Positions 8,319-17,058 of a DNA stretch of 62,433 nt are shown piece by piece (the stretch's first letter is position 1; every line of letters starts with the position of its first letter). Below the pieces are notes generated by a model. That model did not search any database, was not told the origin of the DNA, and saw only the letters and a list, made by a program, of their open reading frames with translations. The DNA is from Clostridia bacterium. GTDB lineage: Bacteria; Bacillota; Clostridia; Christensenellales; Borkfalkiaceae. The stretch spans positions 1 to 62,433 of the forward strand of contig JAFVWA010000254.1 of assembly GCA_017501885.1 (NCBI GenBank), given 5' to 3'. The position numbers were made by a program, and so were the translations under genes.

Positions 8319-9128
8319 TTATTTATTGTAAAGTTCAAAAAGTTTGTCGTAGTTTTCTTTTATTTGCTCAAAGTCATAATTAGGGCAGAGTTCGTAGTTA
8401 AAAACTCCGTCGTAACCGATTTTTTCAAGAGCGCTTATAACTTTTTGCCAATCGATAGAGCCGTGACCTGGTAGCCAATGCCTTTCGTCAACGTAGTCAA
8501 AGTCGGAAACGTGCAAGGTCTTTATAATGCTACCTATATTTATAATGGCGTTTTCGGTCTTTTCGGTTAAAAAATGGTTTGTGTCAACGCAAACGAATGT
8601 CTTAGGAACAACTTTTAAGAACTCGTTAAGTTCATTTGACGTATTAAGTAAGCACGTGCGAGGCAAGTTTTCTATACAAACGGGGATATCCGTCTTGCTC
8701 GTCAAGAAGTTTAGCGAATCGGCCAAGATGCCTTTCATTTCTTCTCTTAAATTTTGAGGAATAGGCTCTCCGCTTCCGTGGAAGATATAGCAGTTAGGTT
8801 TAAGTTTATCTACTACGTTAAAAATCTTAACGGCTAAATCTAATGACTCCTTTAATTGTTGTTTATCTGGGGTAGAGATATCCATAACTCCGCCGAACGG
8901 CATATGTACACCGTTTACTATTAAGCCGTTATCTCTAACTATTTTAAAAAACTCGGGTAGTTTGTTTAGGCACTCATCGTATACGCTTAATCTTCTGCAA
9001 CCAAAAAGATTTAGGTCAATGCTATCAAAACCCAATTTTTTAAGTTTAAGAATTTGGTGCTCAAAGTTTACGTTTACGGTATTTTCGTAGATAGTTCCAA
9101 CGCTTACACCGAGTTTAAGTTTATACAT
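8319..9128 (-). CDS. Sugar phosphate isomerase/epimerase-like TIM-barrel protein in the heptose operon
   Basis: 269 residues of the same broad TIM-barrel family as the converging plus-strand gene, but only distantly similar. Metal-site residues are visible: Glu153 (CIENL), Asp182 and His185 (CVDTNHF), His206 (LHVSDFD) and Glu246 (FNYEL), plus the WLPGHGSIDW loop (218-227) seen in isomerases of this group. It lies 9 bp downstream of the hddC-gmhB fusion gene on the same strand, so it belongs to the heptose operon. The operon lacks a recognisable GmhA sedoheptulose-7-phosphate isomerase, and this protein could supply an isomerase step (inference). Confidence 0.8.
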   Translation of the reverse strand: MYKLKLGVSVGTIYENTVNVNFEHQILKLKKLGFDSIDLNLFGCRRLSVYDECLNKLPEFFKIVRDNGLIVNGVHMPFGGVMDISTPDKQQLKESLDLAVKIFNVVDKLKPNCYIFHGSGEPIPQNLREEMKGILADSLNFLTSKTDIPVCIENLPRTCLLNTSNELNEFLKVVPKTFVCVDTNHFLTEKTENAIINIGSIIKTLHVSDFDYVDERHWLPGHGSIDWQKVISALEKIGYDGVFNYELCPNYDFEQIKENYDKLFELYNK

Positions 9129-9137
9129 TTTTCACCT

Positions 9138-10430
9138 TTAATTATCCTTTTCTAATATCCAAGCGATTGCTTGTTCTAAAGAACTTGCGGTAAAGTCAGC
9201 CACCGCTTCGCCCTTGCTATCTTGCCCTGTAGTTACGCGAACGCTTTTAATCCCTGCATTTTTGCCCGTCAACACGTCTAAGTAGCTATCGCCAACCATT
9301 ACGCAAGAAGATAAGTCTAAGTTAAAGTCTTTTTCCGCTTTTCTTAACATTCCTATTTTGGGTTTACGGCAATCGCAGTCGATTTTAAGTTCTTTTACTT
9401 CGCCGTCAAAACCTTTGTGAGGGTGGTGGGGGCAGTAGTAAACACCGTCAAGGTATACGCCCTTTTCACCGAGCAAGGTGTGAATCTTATCAAACATTTT
9501 TTCCACTTCGTCAAAAGTTGCTTCGCCACGCGCTATGACCGGTTGATTAGACACAACTATTGCAAGGTATTCGCTTTGGTTGATAAGCCCAATTGCTTCG
9601 GGAACGGTTGGCAAAAGTTCAATATCATTTGCGCTTTTTATAAAGTTTTTATATACGTTGATAGTTCCGTCCCTATCCAAAAAGATTGCCTTTTGCTTGT
9701 TTTTAAGGTTTTTCTTTTTAGGAATGTTATTAAGTAAGTCCTTTTCGGCTTTATTAAAACGTTCGCTCGTGCCAACGTCTTTAACGTATTCGGGGGAAAG
9801 GTAAGCGTAAACTTGATTTTTTGCAATGAAAGGGAAAACGAAGTCGTGTTCCATATTCATTTTTTTAAGTTCAGTTATGCTTTCGAGCGCTTTAGAGTTT
9901 ATAATCATAATACCTGCGTTAACGCAGTTTTTATAATAGAAATCTCTTGGTAAGTTTTTGAAATGGAAATCTTTAACCAAGCCGAAGTTATCTGCAATTA
10001 TCAAATCGCTGTCGTATGGGTGCAAATTGGGGTGAGCAAAGAGCGTTATAAGTCCGCCCTTTTGCTTGTGGAAGGATTCCATTCTGTTTAGGTCAACGTC
10101 AAACAACGCGTCGCCTGGACAAACGACAAAATCGTCGTCAACTAAATCTTTGAGATAATAAAGAGCCCCGCCCGAGCCGAGCGGAGAAGTTTCTTCAACG
10201 TAAGTTATTTTAACGCCAAAATTTTCGCCGTTACCTAAGTAGTCTTTAATAACGTGCGAAAGATGACCTACGCTTATAATAATATCGGTAATTCCGTTAT
10301 CAATAAGATTGTCAATAACGTGGCTGATAATGGGTTTGCCTAAAAGATTTGCCATAGGCTTTGGGATTTCGCCCTTGGTAATATCAGAAAGGCGAGTGCC
10401 TTTGCCACCTGCAAGAATAAAAGCCTTCAT
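9138..10430 (-). CDS. Bifunctional heptose-1-phosphate nucleotidyltransferase / HAD-IIIA phosphatase (HddC-GmhB fusion)
   Basis: 430 residues in two parts. Residues 1-235 are a sugar-1-phosphate nucleotidyltransferase (signature LAGGKGTRLSDITKGEIPKP at 6-25, CPGDALFDVD at 104-113), matching the HddC guanylyltransferase group. Residues 245-430 are a GmhB-type phosphatase: nucleophile motif LDRDGT (Asp252, Asp254), the zinc loop cysteines/histidine (C333, H335, C352, C354) and the acidic motif GDSYLD (Asp381). The known GDP-D-glycero-D-manno-heptose route uses HddA, GmhB and HddC in succession, so the fusion joins the phosphatase and the activation step on either side of the 1-phosphate. The start codon overlaps the HddA stop by one base. 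Nucleotide specificity is inferred. Confidence 0.85.
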   Translation of the reverse strand: MKAFILAGGKGTRLSDITKGEIPKPMANLLGKPIISHVIDNLIDNGITDIIISVGHLSHVIKDYLGNGENFGVKITYVEETSPLGSGGALYYLKDLVDDDFVVCPGDALFDVDLNRMESFHKQKGGLITLFAHPNLHPYDSDLIIADNFGLVKDFHFKNLPRDFYYKNCVNAGIMIINSKALESITELKKMNMEHDFVFPFIAKNQVYAYLSPEYVKDVGTSERFNKAEKDLLNNIPKKKNLKNKQKAIFLDRDGTINVYKNFIKSANDIELLPTVPEAIGLINQSEYLAIVVSNQPVIARGEATFDEVEKMFDKIHTLLGEKGVYLDGVYYCPHHPHKGFDGEVKELKIDCDCRKPKIGMLRKAEKDFNLDLSSCVMVGDSYLDVLTGKNAGIKSVRVTTGQDSKGEAVADFTASSLEQAIAWILEKDN

Positions 10431-11470
10431 TATTCGTTTTCCTCAACAACCCAACTTTCAGCGCCCTTTGGCGAGAAGTTAACGGGGTATACGTTACCGC
10501 GAAGCGTTTTCATAGCGTCGGTTAAACGTTGACGGTCCATAGGTTTACAGTAAAGCAATAAAAATCCGCCACCGCCTGCGCCTGAGATTTTGATAGCCTT
10601 TGTGCCGTTTAGCATGGCAAAGCTAATGATAATCTCTAATTCCTTATTGGAAATAATGGAAGAAGTCTTTTTCTTTTCTTCCCACGTTTGCTTTAAGATT
10701 TTAGCAAAACCGTCTAAGTCCCCCTTGCCAACGCAAGCGCTCATCTTGTAAGCACAGCGCTTTAGTTTGTGCATGGCGGATAAAGTTTTAAGGTTTTTCT
10801 TCTTTGTGTTTTTAATTTGTTCGTTGATAATTTTTGCCGAGCTTCTGCTTCTTCCGTTGTAAAAGAGTAGGAGAGAGCATTCGAGTTCGTTAACAATTTC
10901 TTCTTTAAGGTTTAATGGCAAAACGGTGGTAGAGCCGTCTTTGTTAAACTCCATAAGGTTAAAGCCACCAAACACAGCAGAGTATTGGTCTTGCTTTCCG
11001 CCGTCGAGATTAAGGTCTTCACGCTCTATAGAGTATGCAAGTTGTGCTTTTTGGTGATCGGTAAGTCCTAAGTTTAGCCATTTGTTAAACGCTTCTAAAA
11101 TGGCAACCACCATGGTAGAAGACGTGCCGAGTCCCGAGCCAACGGGTGCGTCGTTACTCGTGCTCATGTTAAAGGAAAGGGGCTTGCCCCCGTTAAAGTC
11201 TTTAACTATTCTGTTGTAAACGCCCTTATGTAAAATAAGTTCTTCGCCAACAATGTCGAGATGCGGAACGCTTTCGGTATCAAGACTGTTATGGTTGTCG
11301 AAAGCGGTAATGCAAATTCTTCCCGTATCAGTCGGCTCGATAGTGCAGTAAGCATACATCTTGATAGTGGCGTTAAACACCGCGCCACCGTATGCGCTAC
11401 TGTAACTAACAAGGTCGGTGCCACCGCCTGCAAGTCCTATTCTTAAAGGTGCTCTACTTCTAATTATCAT
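10430..11470 (-). CDS. hddA: D-glycero-alpha-D-manno-heptose-7-phosphate kinase-like GHMP kinase
   Basis: 346 residues with the GHMP kinase layout. The N-terminal RSRAPLRIGLAGGGTDL (residues 4-20) is the characteristic HddA/fucokinase-type start. The ATP-binding motif PVGSGLGTSSTMV is near 109-121, and the C-terminal glycine-rich motif ISGAGGGGFLLLY is near 296-308. In the GDP-heptose pathway it phosphorylates C1 of heptose-7-phosphate, and its neighbour carries the next two steps. It overlaps the upstream glycosyltransferase gene by 11 bp, indicating translational coupling. Confidence 0.86.
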   Translation of the reverse strand: MIIRSRAPLRIGLAGGGTDLVSYSSAYGGAVFNATIKMYAYCTIEPTDTGRICITAFDNHNSLDTESVPHLDIVGEELILHKGVYNRIVKDFNGGKPLSFNMSTSNDAPVGSGLGTSSTMVVAILEAFNKWLNLGLTDHQKAQLAYSIEREDLNLDGGKQDQYSAVFGGFNLMEFNKDGSTTVLPLNLKEEIVNELECSLLLFYNGRSRSSAKIINEQIKNTKKKNLKTLSAMHKLKRCAYKMSACVGKGDLDGFAKILKQTWEEKKKTSSIISNKELEIIISFAMLNGTKAIKISGAGGGGFLLLYCKPMDRQRLTDAMKTLRGNVYPVNFSPKGAESWVVEENE

Positions 11471-12668
11471 GTTTTTCTCTTTCTACTATTTCTTTACGTC
11501 TTTCAACAAACTGTTTGGTGCAGTCTTCCCACGAGATATAAAGGTCGCGTCCTGCCTGCACGCCAACTTGTTTAAGTTTTTCTCTATCGCTAACCGCTTG
11601 AACTATCGCGTCGGTAAAATCTTCTACAGAATCTTTACTTAAATATCCGTTTACCCCGTGGGTAACGCCGTATCCTGCGCAAGAGCCGTCAATAAATAAG
11701 CCGGGGGTATCAAACGCCGCCGCTTCAACTTTAACTAAACCAAAGTTGTCGTAAAGAGAAGGGAATAACAATAGGTCGGCACGAGAGTATAAAAGTGGGA
11801 AATCACTTTCTTCAACAAAGCCAGTAAATACCACTTGCTCGTCGGTAAGCCCAAGTTTGTTTTTAAGTTTTACAAGTTTTTTCTTTTCTTGCCCTTTGCC
11901 AACTATAAAGAACTTAAACGAATACCCTTTGTCGCTAAGCGCTTTAAGGCTCTTTAATATAAAGTCAATTCTTTTAAGTTTTTCAATTCTACCAACGTAG
12001 ATAAAAGCAAGGTCGTCTTCTTTTAAGCCAAACTTTTGGTTAGCAAGTTCTCTGTTTTGCTGTTTTTGGTCACATTTTTTAAGCTTAGTTCCAAAGGGTA
12101 AGTATGAAATCTTGCCCTTGTATCCAAACGAACGGCATTGCTCGGCAACAATAGGGGAGCAAACGAACACTTCGTCAAACTTGTTATAAGTTTTGCCAAG
12201 GTGCGCAACCATTTTTTCGGTTATCCATTTAGATTTTACTATCGACTTAAAAATAGGGCGCATGTTAGAGTGGAAAGTAGCCACGGCAGGCACACCCTTT
12301 TTGCGCGCAACTTTTATAGCAAAGTCCGCCATGTTAAAGGGGGAGTTAACGTGCACTATGTCAAACTCCTTTTCCATAACCTTTTGATAAAACTTTTTAT
12401 CTTTTGTCGCTCTGCAATATCTGTAACCTAAAAAAGGAATAAAAATACTTCTACAACGGATAACGGGGTAGGGAAGTTTGTCGTCGTATTGCCCAGCATC
12501 GTAAGGTGCGATAGCCGTAACGTCAATTTCTTTACTCGCATGCGTGCAGTATTGGTGCATACAAGTAATAACACCGTCCACGTGTGGAAGATATATATCC
12601 ATTCCTTCTAAAAGCGATAACTTTTTTTCGCTATCATTTATATTAACGTTAATTTCGTTATTATCCAT
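11460..12668 (-). CDS. GT4-family glycosyltransferase
   Basis: 402 residues. After a variable 22-residue N-terminal extension the GT-B fold begins (GMDIYLPHVDGVITCMHQY). The C-terminal nucleotide-sugar domain has IYVGRIEKLKRIDFILKSL, GKGQEKKKL and the donor-binding FPSLYDNFGLVKVEAAA, where the EX7E motif is partly altered (FGLVKVEA). This resembles diacylglycerol alpha-glycosyltransferases and mannosyltransferases of group 1. No signal peptide is seen; it should act on the cytoplasmic face of the membrane. First gene of the heptose operon, so it could transfer the activated heptose to a glycolipid or cell-wall glycan (inference). AAGGAT lies upstream of the ATG at 12668. Confidence 0.82.
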   Translation of the reverse strand: MDNNEINVNINDSEKKLSLLEGMDIYLPHVDGVITCMHQYCTHASKEIDVTAIAPYDAGQYDDKLPYPVIRCRSIFIPFLGYRYCRATKDKKFYQKVMEKEFDIVHVNSPFNMADFAIKVARKKGVPAVATFHSNMRPIFKSIVKSKWITEKMVAHLGKTYNKFDEVFVCSPIVAEQCRSFGYKGKISYLPFGTKLKKCDQKQQNRELANQKFGLKEDDLAFIYVGRIEKLKRIDFILKSLKALSDKGYSFKFFIVGKGQEKKKLVKLKNKLGLTDEQVVFTGFVEESDFPLLYSRADLLLFPSLYDNFGLVKVEAAAFDTPGLFIDGSCAGYGVTHGVNGYLSKDSVEDFTDAIVQAVSDREKLKQVGVQAGRDLYISWEDCTKQFVERRKEIVEREKHDN

Positions 12669-12715
12669 AAATAAATCCTTAAAATCTATTGCCCTTTATG
12701 AAAGTATACATAGGT

Positions 12716-12744
12716 ATTATACTTTATTTATTCCTTAAATGCAA
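12716..12744 (-). promoter_or_regulatory. Promoter of the heptose operon
   Basis: Read on the minus strand: TTGCAT (plus-strand ATGCAA at 12739-12744), a 17-bp spacer and TATAAT (plus-strand ATTATA at 12716-12721), 48 bp before the glycosyltransferase start. Confidence 0.7.
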
Positions 12745-12818
12745 GGGGATATCAAAATTTATGAAAATTGGCAAACGCATTTTATTTTAAAAATGTAGAA
12801 ATTGGCTGTGTAAATCAG

Positions 12819-12855
12819 TTGACTTTCGCACTTTAGCGTGCTAAAATACTAAAGT
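12819..12855 (+). promoter_or_regulatory. Histidine operon promoter overlapped by nested palindromes (candidate HisR operator)
   Basis: TTGACT (12819-12824), 17-bp spacer, TAAAAT (12842-12847). Two inverted repeats overlap the promoter: TTTAGC-GT-GCTAAA (12832-12845) and ACTTTAG (12830-12836) with CTAAAGT (12849-12855). Sitting across the -10 box just before a TrpR-superfamily gene, they are a natural repressor site. Operator identity is inferred. Confidence 0.7.
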
Positions 12856-12880
12856 AATCACAAAAATAGGTGGAAAAATA

Positions 12881-13165
12881 ATGAAAAAACAAAACCAATG
12901 CGATTTTTCTAAGTTATACGAAGCTGTTCTTAAGCTTGAAACCAAAGAAGAATGCGCAGCATTTTTTAACGACGTTTGCACTATTCAAGAATTAGAAGCG
13001 TTAGCACAGCGCATGGACGTGGCTATAAGGCTTAAGAATGGCGAAAGTTATATAGACATTAACAAAAGCACGGGCGCAAGCACGGCTACTATTTCAAGAG
13101 TAAGTAAATACTTAAATTACGGTGCAGGCGGATACGAAACGGTAATCGAAAGGATGGATAAATAA
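12881..13165 (+). CDS. YerC/YecD family TrpR-related regulator (HisR-like)
   Basis: 94 residues of the TrpR/YerC superfamily, all-helical with a helix-turn-helix at about 45-80 (YIDINKSTGASTATISRVSKYL). The CTIQELEALAQRMDVAIRL segment is diagnostic of YerC/YecD. Members of this family head histidine biosynthesis operons in many Bacillota and have been proposed as histidine-responsive repressors. This one is the first gene of the his operon and overlaps hisZG by one base, with a palindrome over its promoter, which supports autoregulated control of the operon. Confidence 0.88.
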   Translation: MKKQNQCDFSKLYEAVLKLETKEECAAFFNDVCTIQELEALAQRMDVAIRLKNGESYIDINKSTGASTATISRVSKYLNYGAGGYETVIERMDK

Positions 13166-14718
13166 TGTTTGATTTAAGCCTATTAAAGTTTGACGAAAAA
13201 GTTGTTTTTGCAATGCGCAAACTCTTTATAGAAAAGGGATACCGTCAGTTTAAGATGAGTAAGTTTGAAGAATACGATTTGTATTCTAAAAACAAAGACT
13301 TTTTGGTGTCTGACGGGGTTATAACCTTTAACGATACTAACGGCAAGTTGTTGGCGTTAAAACCTGACGTTACTTTGTCCATTATTAAAAATTATAAGGG
13401 CGAAGGCGTTGAAAAATATTTCTATAACGAAAACGTTTACAGAATTGCAGAGAGCAGTAAAACTTATAAAGAAATAATGCAGACGGGGTTAGAGTGCATA
13501 GGAAGGGTTGGTTTTGACGAACTTGTAGAAGTTACTAACCTTGCGTTAAAGAGCCTTTCTATCATTAGCGAACAGTTTGTTTTAGAACTCTCTCACGTTG
13601 CTCTTATCGATGCGATTTTACAAGACTATAACGTTAGCGAAAACGTAAAGCCAAGCGTTTTAGAGTATATCACTCAAAAGAACGCAGGTAGATTAAAAAA
13701 TCTTCTTGACGAAAAGCAATTTTTTGCAATAAAAACGCTCGTTCACAATTTTGCTGACGCTAACGAGTGCTTAAATGCGGTTAAAAATATTAGCATAAGT
13801 CAAAAATCAAAAGATTTGCTCAGCGAGTTTGAAAGTCTTATCAATAATTTAAGTCAAGGCGAAAACAAGCAAAACATAAAAATCGACTTTTCGGTTACCA
13901 GTCTTGACGGATATTACAGCGGTGTAATTTTCAAAGGCTTTATAAACGGCGTGGCGACTAAAGTTTTATCGGGTGGTCAATACGACAACCTTATGAAAAA
14001 GATGGGCAAAAGTTCTTCTGCAATAGGCTTTGCCGTTTACCTTGACGAACTTGAAAGATTAGGTGACACCGATACAAAAGACGACGGCTTTATAAACGTT
14101 GCTTTGCCTAAGGGTAGGCTTGGCGAAAAGGTTTACGAAATGTTTGAAAAGGCAGGTTACGAATGCCCGTCTATCAAAGAAAATAACCGAAAACTCATTT
14201 TTGAAAACAAAGAAAAGGGCATTAGATACTTTTGGGTAAAACCATCTGACGTTACCATTTACGTTGAACGCGGAAGCGCTGATATCGGTGTTGCAGGAAA
14301 GGACATTTTGGCTGAATACTCTCCCGACGTGTTTGAACTTTTAGACCTCAACATTGGCAAGTGCAGAATGGCTGTTGCATCTAAAAAAGATTTTAATGAC
14401 GACCAAAGCAAAACCTTGCGCGTTGCAACTAAGTTTACAAACATTGCAAAAAAATACTATGCGGAAAAGTGTAGAGATATAGACATTATTCACCTTAACG
14501 GCTCTATTGAAATCGCGCCTATTTTGGGACTTTCAGACGTTATTGTGGACATTGTTGAAACGGGCAAAACGCTCATAGAAAACGACCTTATTCCATTTGA
14601 AACCATTCTTCCCATAAGCGCAAGGCTTATAGCAAACAAGGCTTCGTTTGGTTTTAAGGCGAATAAGATTAGAGACATCAAAAACGGGCTCTTATCACAG
14701 GTGAAACAAGATGATTAA
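13165..14718 (+). CDS. hisZG: Fused ATP phosphoribosyltransferase regulatory subunit and catalytic subunit (HisZ-HisG)
   Basis: 517 residues. Residues 1-300 are HisZ, a histidyl-tRNA synthetase paralogue without tRNA function (LKPDVTLSIIKNY at 65-77, the GLECIGRVG motif at 108-116, and SGGQYDNLMKKMG at 269-281). Residues 308-517 are short-form HisG: FINVALPKGRLGEKV (309-323), ADIGVAGKDIL, and the PRPP-loop region VDIVETGKTLIEN. The first step of histidine synthesis (ATP + PRPP) normally needs separate HisZ and HisG in bacteria with short HisG; here one polypeptide carries both. The ATG overlaps the yerC stop and AAGGATGG lies upstream. No frameshift is involved: the frame is continuous through the linker at about 298-308. 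Confidence 0.92.
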   Translation: MFDLSLLKFDEKVVFAMRKLFIEKGYRQFKMSKFEEYDLYSKNKDFLVSDGVITFNDTNGKLLALKPDVTLSIIKNYKGEGVEKYFYNENVYRIAESSKTYKEIMQTGLECIGRVGFDELVEVTNLALKSLSIISEQFVLELSHVALIDAILQDYNVSENVKPSVLEYITQKNAGRLKNLLDEKQFFAIKTLVHNFADANECLNAVKNISISQKSKDLLSEFESLINNLSQGENKQNIKIDFSVTSLDGYYSGVIFKGFINGVATKVLSGGQYDNLMKKMGKSSSAIGFAVYLDELERLGDTDTKDDGFINVALPKGRLGEKVYEMFEKAGYECPSIKENNRKLIFENKEKGIRYFWVKPSDVTIYVERGSADIGVAGKDILAEYSPDVFELLDLNIGKCRMAVASKKDFNDDQSKTLRVATKFTNIAKKYYAEKCRDIDIIHLNGSIEIAPILGLSDVIVDIVETGKTLIENDLIPFETILPISARLIANKASFGFKANKIRDIKNGLLSQVKQDD

Positions 14719-15991
14719 GATTTTAGACTATTCGGCTCTTGGCGAAAGCATTTTTGCAAGAACGGCTCCCACCGCAAACGTTACCGATATTGTAACTGAC
14801 ATTCTTAAAAACGTTAGAGAACGCGGGGACGACGCTTTAATTGAATACGCAAAAAAGTTTGACAAGGCAGACCTAACGAGTTTAGAAGTTAGCAATGAAG
14901 AAATAGAAAAAGCGTATAACTCTGTTGATGCTCGCTTTATAGAAGTTCTTAAAAAGGCTGCCGAAAACATAACGGTGTTCCACTCTCGTCAAAAAAGGCA
15001 AGGCTTTGAGTTTACGGGCGAAAACGGAGTTATTATGGGGCAAAAGGTAACCCCCGTCGAAAGGGCAGGGCTTTACGTTCCAGGTGGCACGGCTGCATAT
15101 CCTTCAACAGTTTTGATGGATAGTATCCCCGCTAAAATTGCAGGAGTAAAGCACGTTTGCATAACCACTCCGCCAAACGCAAAAGGGGAGATTAACCCCG
15201 TAATACTCGCAGCGGCAAAAATAGCGGGTGTTGATAAAGTATATAAGGTAGGTGGAGCGCAAGCGATAGGCGCGCTCGCTTACGGAACACAAACAATTCC
15301 AAAGGTAGATAAAATTGTTGGACCGGGCAACGCGTTCGTTGCAGAAGCAAAAAGGCAAGTTTTTGGACTTGTGTCCATAGACATGATTGCAGGGCCGAGT
15401 GAAATTTTGGTAGTTGCAGACGGAAAAAGTAACCCCAAACACGTTGCGGCAGACCTTTTATCCCAAGCCGAACACGATAAAATGGCAAGCGCGGTTTTGG
15501 TAACTGATAGCTTAGCCCTTGCAAAAGACGTTCAAAGTGAGATAGAAGTTCAACTTTCAACCCTTCCGCGTGAAGAAATCGCAAGGGTATCCATAGAAAA
15601 CAACGGCAAGATTATCGTTGCCAAAGACTTAGAAGAAGTTATTAAGGTTAGCAACCGCATTGCGCCCGAACACTTAGAACTTGTGGTTGATAATCCTATG
15701 GATTATCTCGATAAAATAGAAAACGCAGGAAGCGTGTTTATGGGAAGATTTTGTCCCGAAGCTTTGGGCGACTACTTAGCAGGTCCAAACCACACCCTTC
15801 CCACAAGCGGAACGGCAAGGTTTTCAAGCCCACTATCGGTTGATGATTTTATAAAGAAAACGCAATACACTTACTATACCGAGCAAGGCTTACAAAAAGT
15901 GTATAAAGACGTAGAATACTTTGCTGAAAAAGAAGGTCTTTTTGCACACGCAAGAAGCGCAACAATTCGTTTTGAAGATTTAGATAAATAA
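14711..15991 (+). CDS. hisD: Histidinol dehydrogenase
   Basis: 426 residues, full family length. It oxidises histidinol to histidine with two NAD+ and a zinc. Visible hallmarks are the GLYVPGGTAAYPSTVLM block, the DMIAGPSEILVVAD segment, the catalytic/zinc region LLSQAEHDKMASAVLVT, the Glu-His pair in APEHLEL and the terminal GPNHTLPTSGTARF. It overlaps hisZG by 8 bp with AGGTGA upstream, so it is translationally coupled. Confidence 0.97.
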   Translation: MIKILDYSALGESIFARTAPTANVTDIVTDILKNVRERGDDALIEYAKKFDKADLTSLEVSNEEIEKAYNSVDARFIEVLKKAAENITVFHSRQKRQGFEFTGENGVIMGQKVTPVERAGLYVPGGTAAYPSTVLMDSIPAKIAGVKHVCITTPPNAKGEINPVILAAAKIAGVDKVYKVGGAQAIGALAYGTQTIPKVDKIVGPGNAFVAEAKRQVFGLVSIDMIAGPSEILVVADGKSNPKHVAADLLSQAEHDKMASAVLVTDSLALAKDVQSEIEVQLSTLPREEIARVSIENNGKIIVAKDLEEVIKVSNRIAPEHLELVVDNPMDYLDKIENAGSVFMGRFCPEALGDYLAGPNHTLPTSGTARFSSPLSVDDFIKKTQYTYYTEQGLQKVYKDVEYFAEKEGLFAHARSATIRFEDLDK

Positions 15992-15996
15992 AGAGT

Positions 15997-17058
15997 ATGA
16001 GCAAATTTTTAAGTGAAAAGTTGTCCGCATTAAAGGAATATACGCCAGGCGAACAACCCCAAGACAAAAAGTATATAAAACTTAATACAAACGAATCGCC
16101 TTTTCCCCCGAGCCAAGGCGTAATCGATGGGGTAAACGGTAAAAAAGTGGCTGATTTAAGGCTTTATTCTGATCCCGAATGCAAACTATTAAAAGAGCAA
16201 CTTGCCACCGTTTATTCGACAACGCCCGACAGAGTGTTTTTGTCAAACGGCTCTGACGAAGTTTTGAACTTCGCGTTTATGGCTTACGGAAGCAACGGCG
16301 TTGCATTTGCAGACATTACCTACGGTTTTTATTCAGTTTTCTGCGATTTATACGGCTTAAAAGCAGACGTCGTTCGGTTAAATGAAGACTTTTCGCTTAA
16401 CGTTGACGGATTTTGCGGTAAAAACAAACTTGTTGTTATAGCAAACCCAAACGCCCCAACGGGAATGGATATTCCACTTAGCGACGTGGAGAAAATTTTG
16501 CAGTCGAACAGCAAAAACGTAGTCGTTATCGACGAAGCTTACGTTGATTTTGGCGGGACTTCTGCGGTAGAACTTACCAAAAAATATAAAAACCTTTTAT
16601 GCGTGCAAACTTTTTCTAAAAGCAGAAGCATGGCAGGGGCAAGACTTGGCTTTGCAATAGCCGACAAGGAAATTATCGCTGACTTAGAAAAGATAAAGTA
16701 TTCCACAAACCCATATAACGTCAACAGTTTAACCCAAGTTGCAGGGCTTTGTGCGTTAAAGGAAAACGATTATTATATGCAAAACGCAAAGCGCATTATA
16801 CAAAATCGCGAGTGGACAAACGACCAACTTTTATCCTTAGGCTTTGAAGTTTTACCCTCAAAAGCCAACTTTATTTTTGCTAAAACGGATAAAATATCAG
16901 GTAAAGACTTGTATATTAAACTTAAAGAAAAGGGCGTGTTAGTTCGTCACTTCGACAAGCCGAGAATAAGCGAGTTTAACCGCATAACGGTTGGAAGTTT
17001 AGAACAAATGCAAGTATTTATTGAAAAAGTAAAAGAAATTTTAGGAGAACTCAAATGA
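15997..17058 (+). CDS. hisC: Histidinol-phosphate aminotransferase
   Basis: 353 residues, class I/II PLP-dependent fold. It converts imidazole acetol phosphate to histidinol phosphate with glutamate. The PLP site is seen in QTFSKSRSMAGARLGF (Schiff-base Lys within FSKS), the ANPNAPTG motif and VVIDEAYVDFGG. It follows hisD by 5 bp and overlaps hisB by 4 bp. The ribosome binding site is weak (TAAAGAG), consistent with coupling to hisD. Confidence 0.96.
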   Translation: MSKFLSEKLSALKEYTPGEQPQDKKYIKLNTNESPFPPSQGVIDGVNGKKVADLRLYSDPECKLLKEQLATVYSTTPDRVFLSNGSDEVLNFAFMAYGSNGVAFADITYGFYSVFCDLYGLKADVVRLNEDFSLNVDGFCGKNKLVVIANPNAPTGMDIPLSDVEKILQSNSKNVVVIDEAYVDFGGTSAVELTKKYKNLLCVQTFSKSRSMAGARLGFAIADKEIIADLEKIKYSTNPYNVNSLTQVAGLCALKENDYYMQNAKRIIQNREWTNDQLLSLGFEVLPSKANFIFAKTDKISGKDLYIKLKEKGVLVRHFDKPRISEFNRITVGSLEQMQVFIEKVKEILGELK

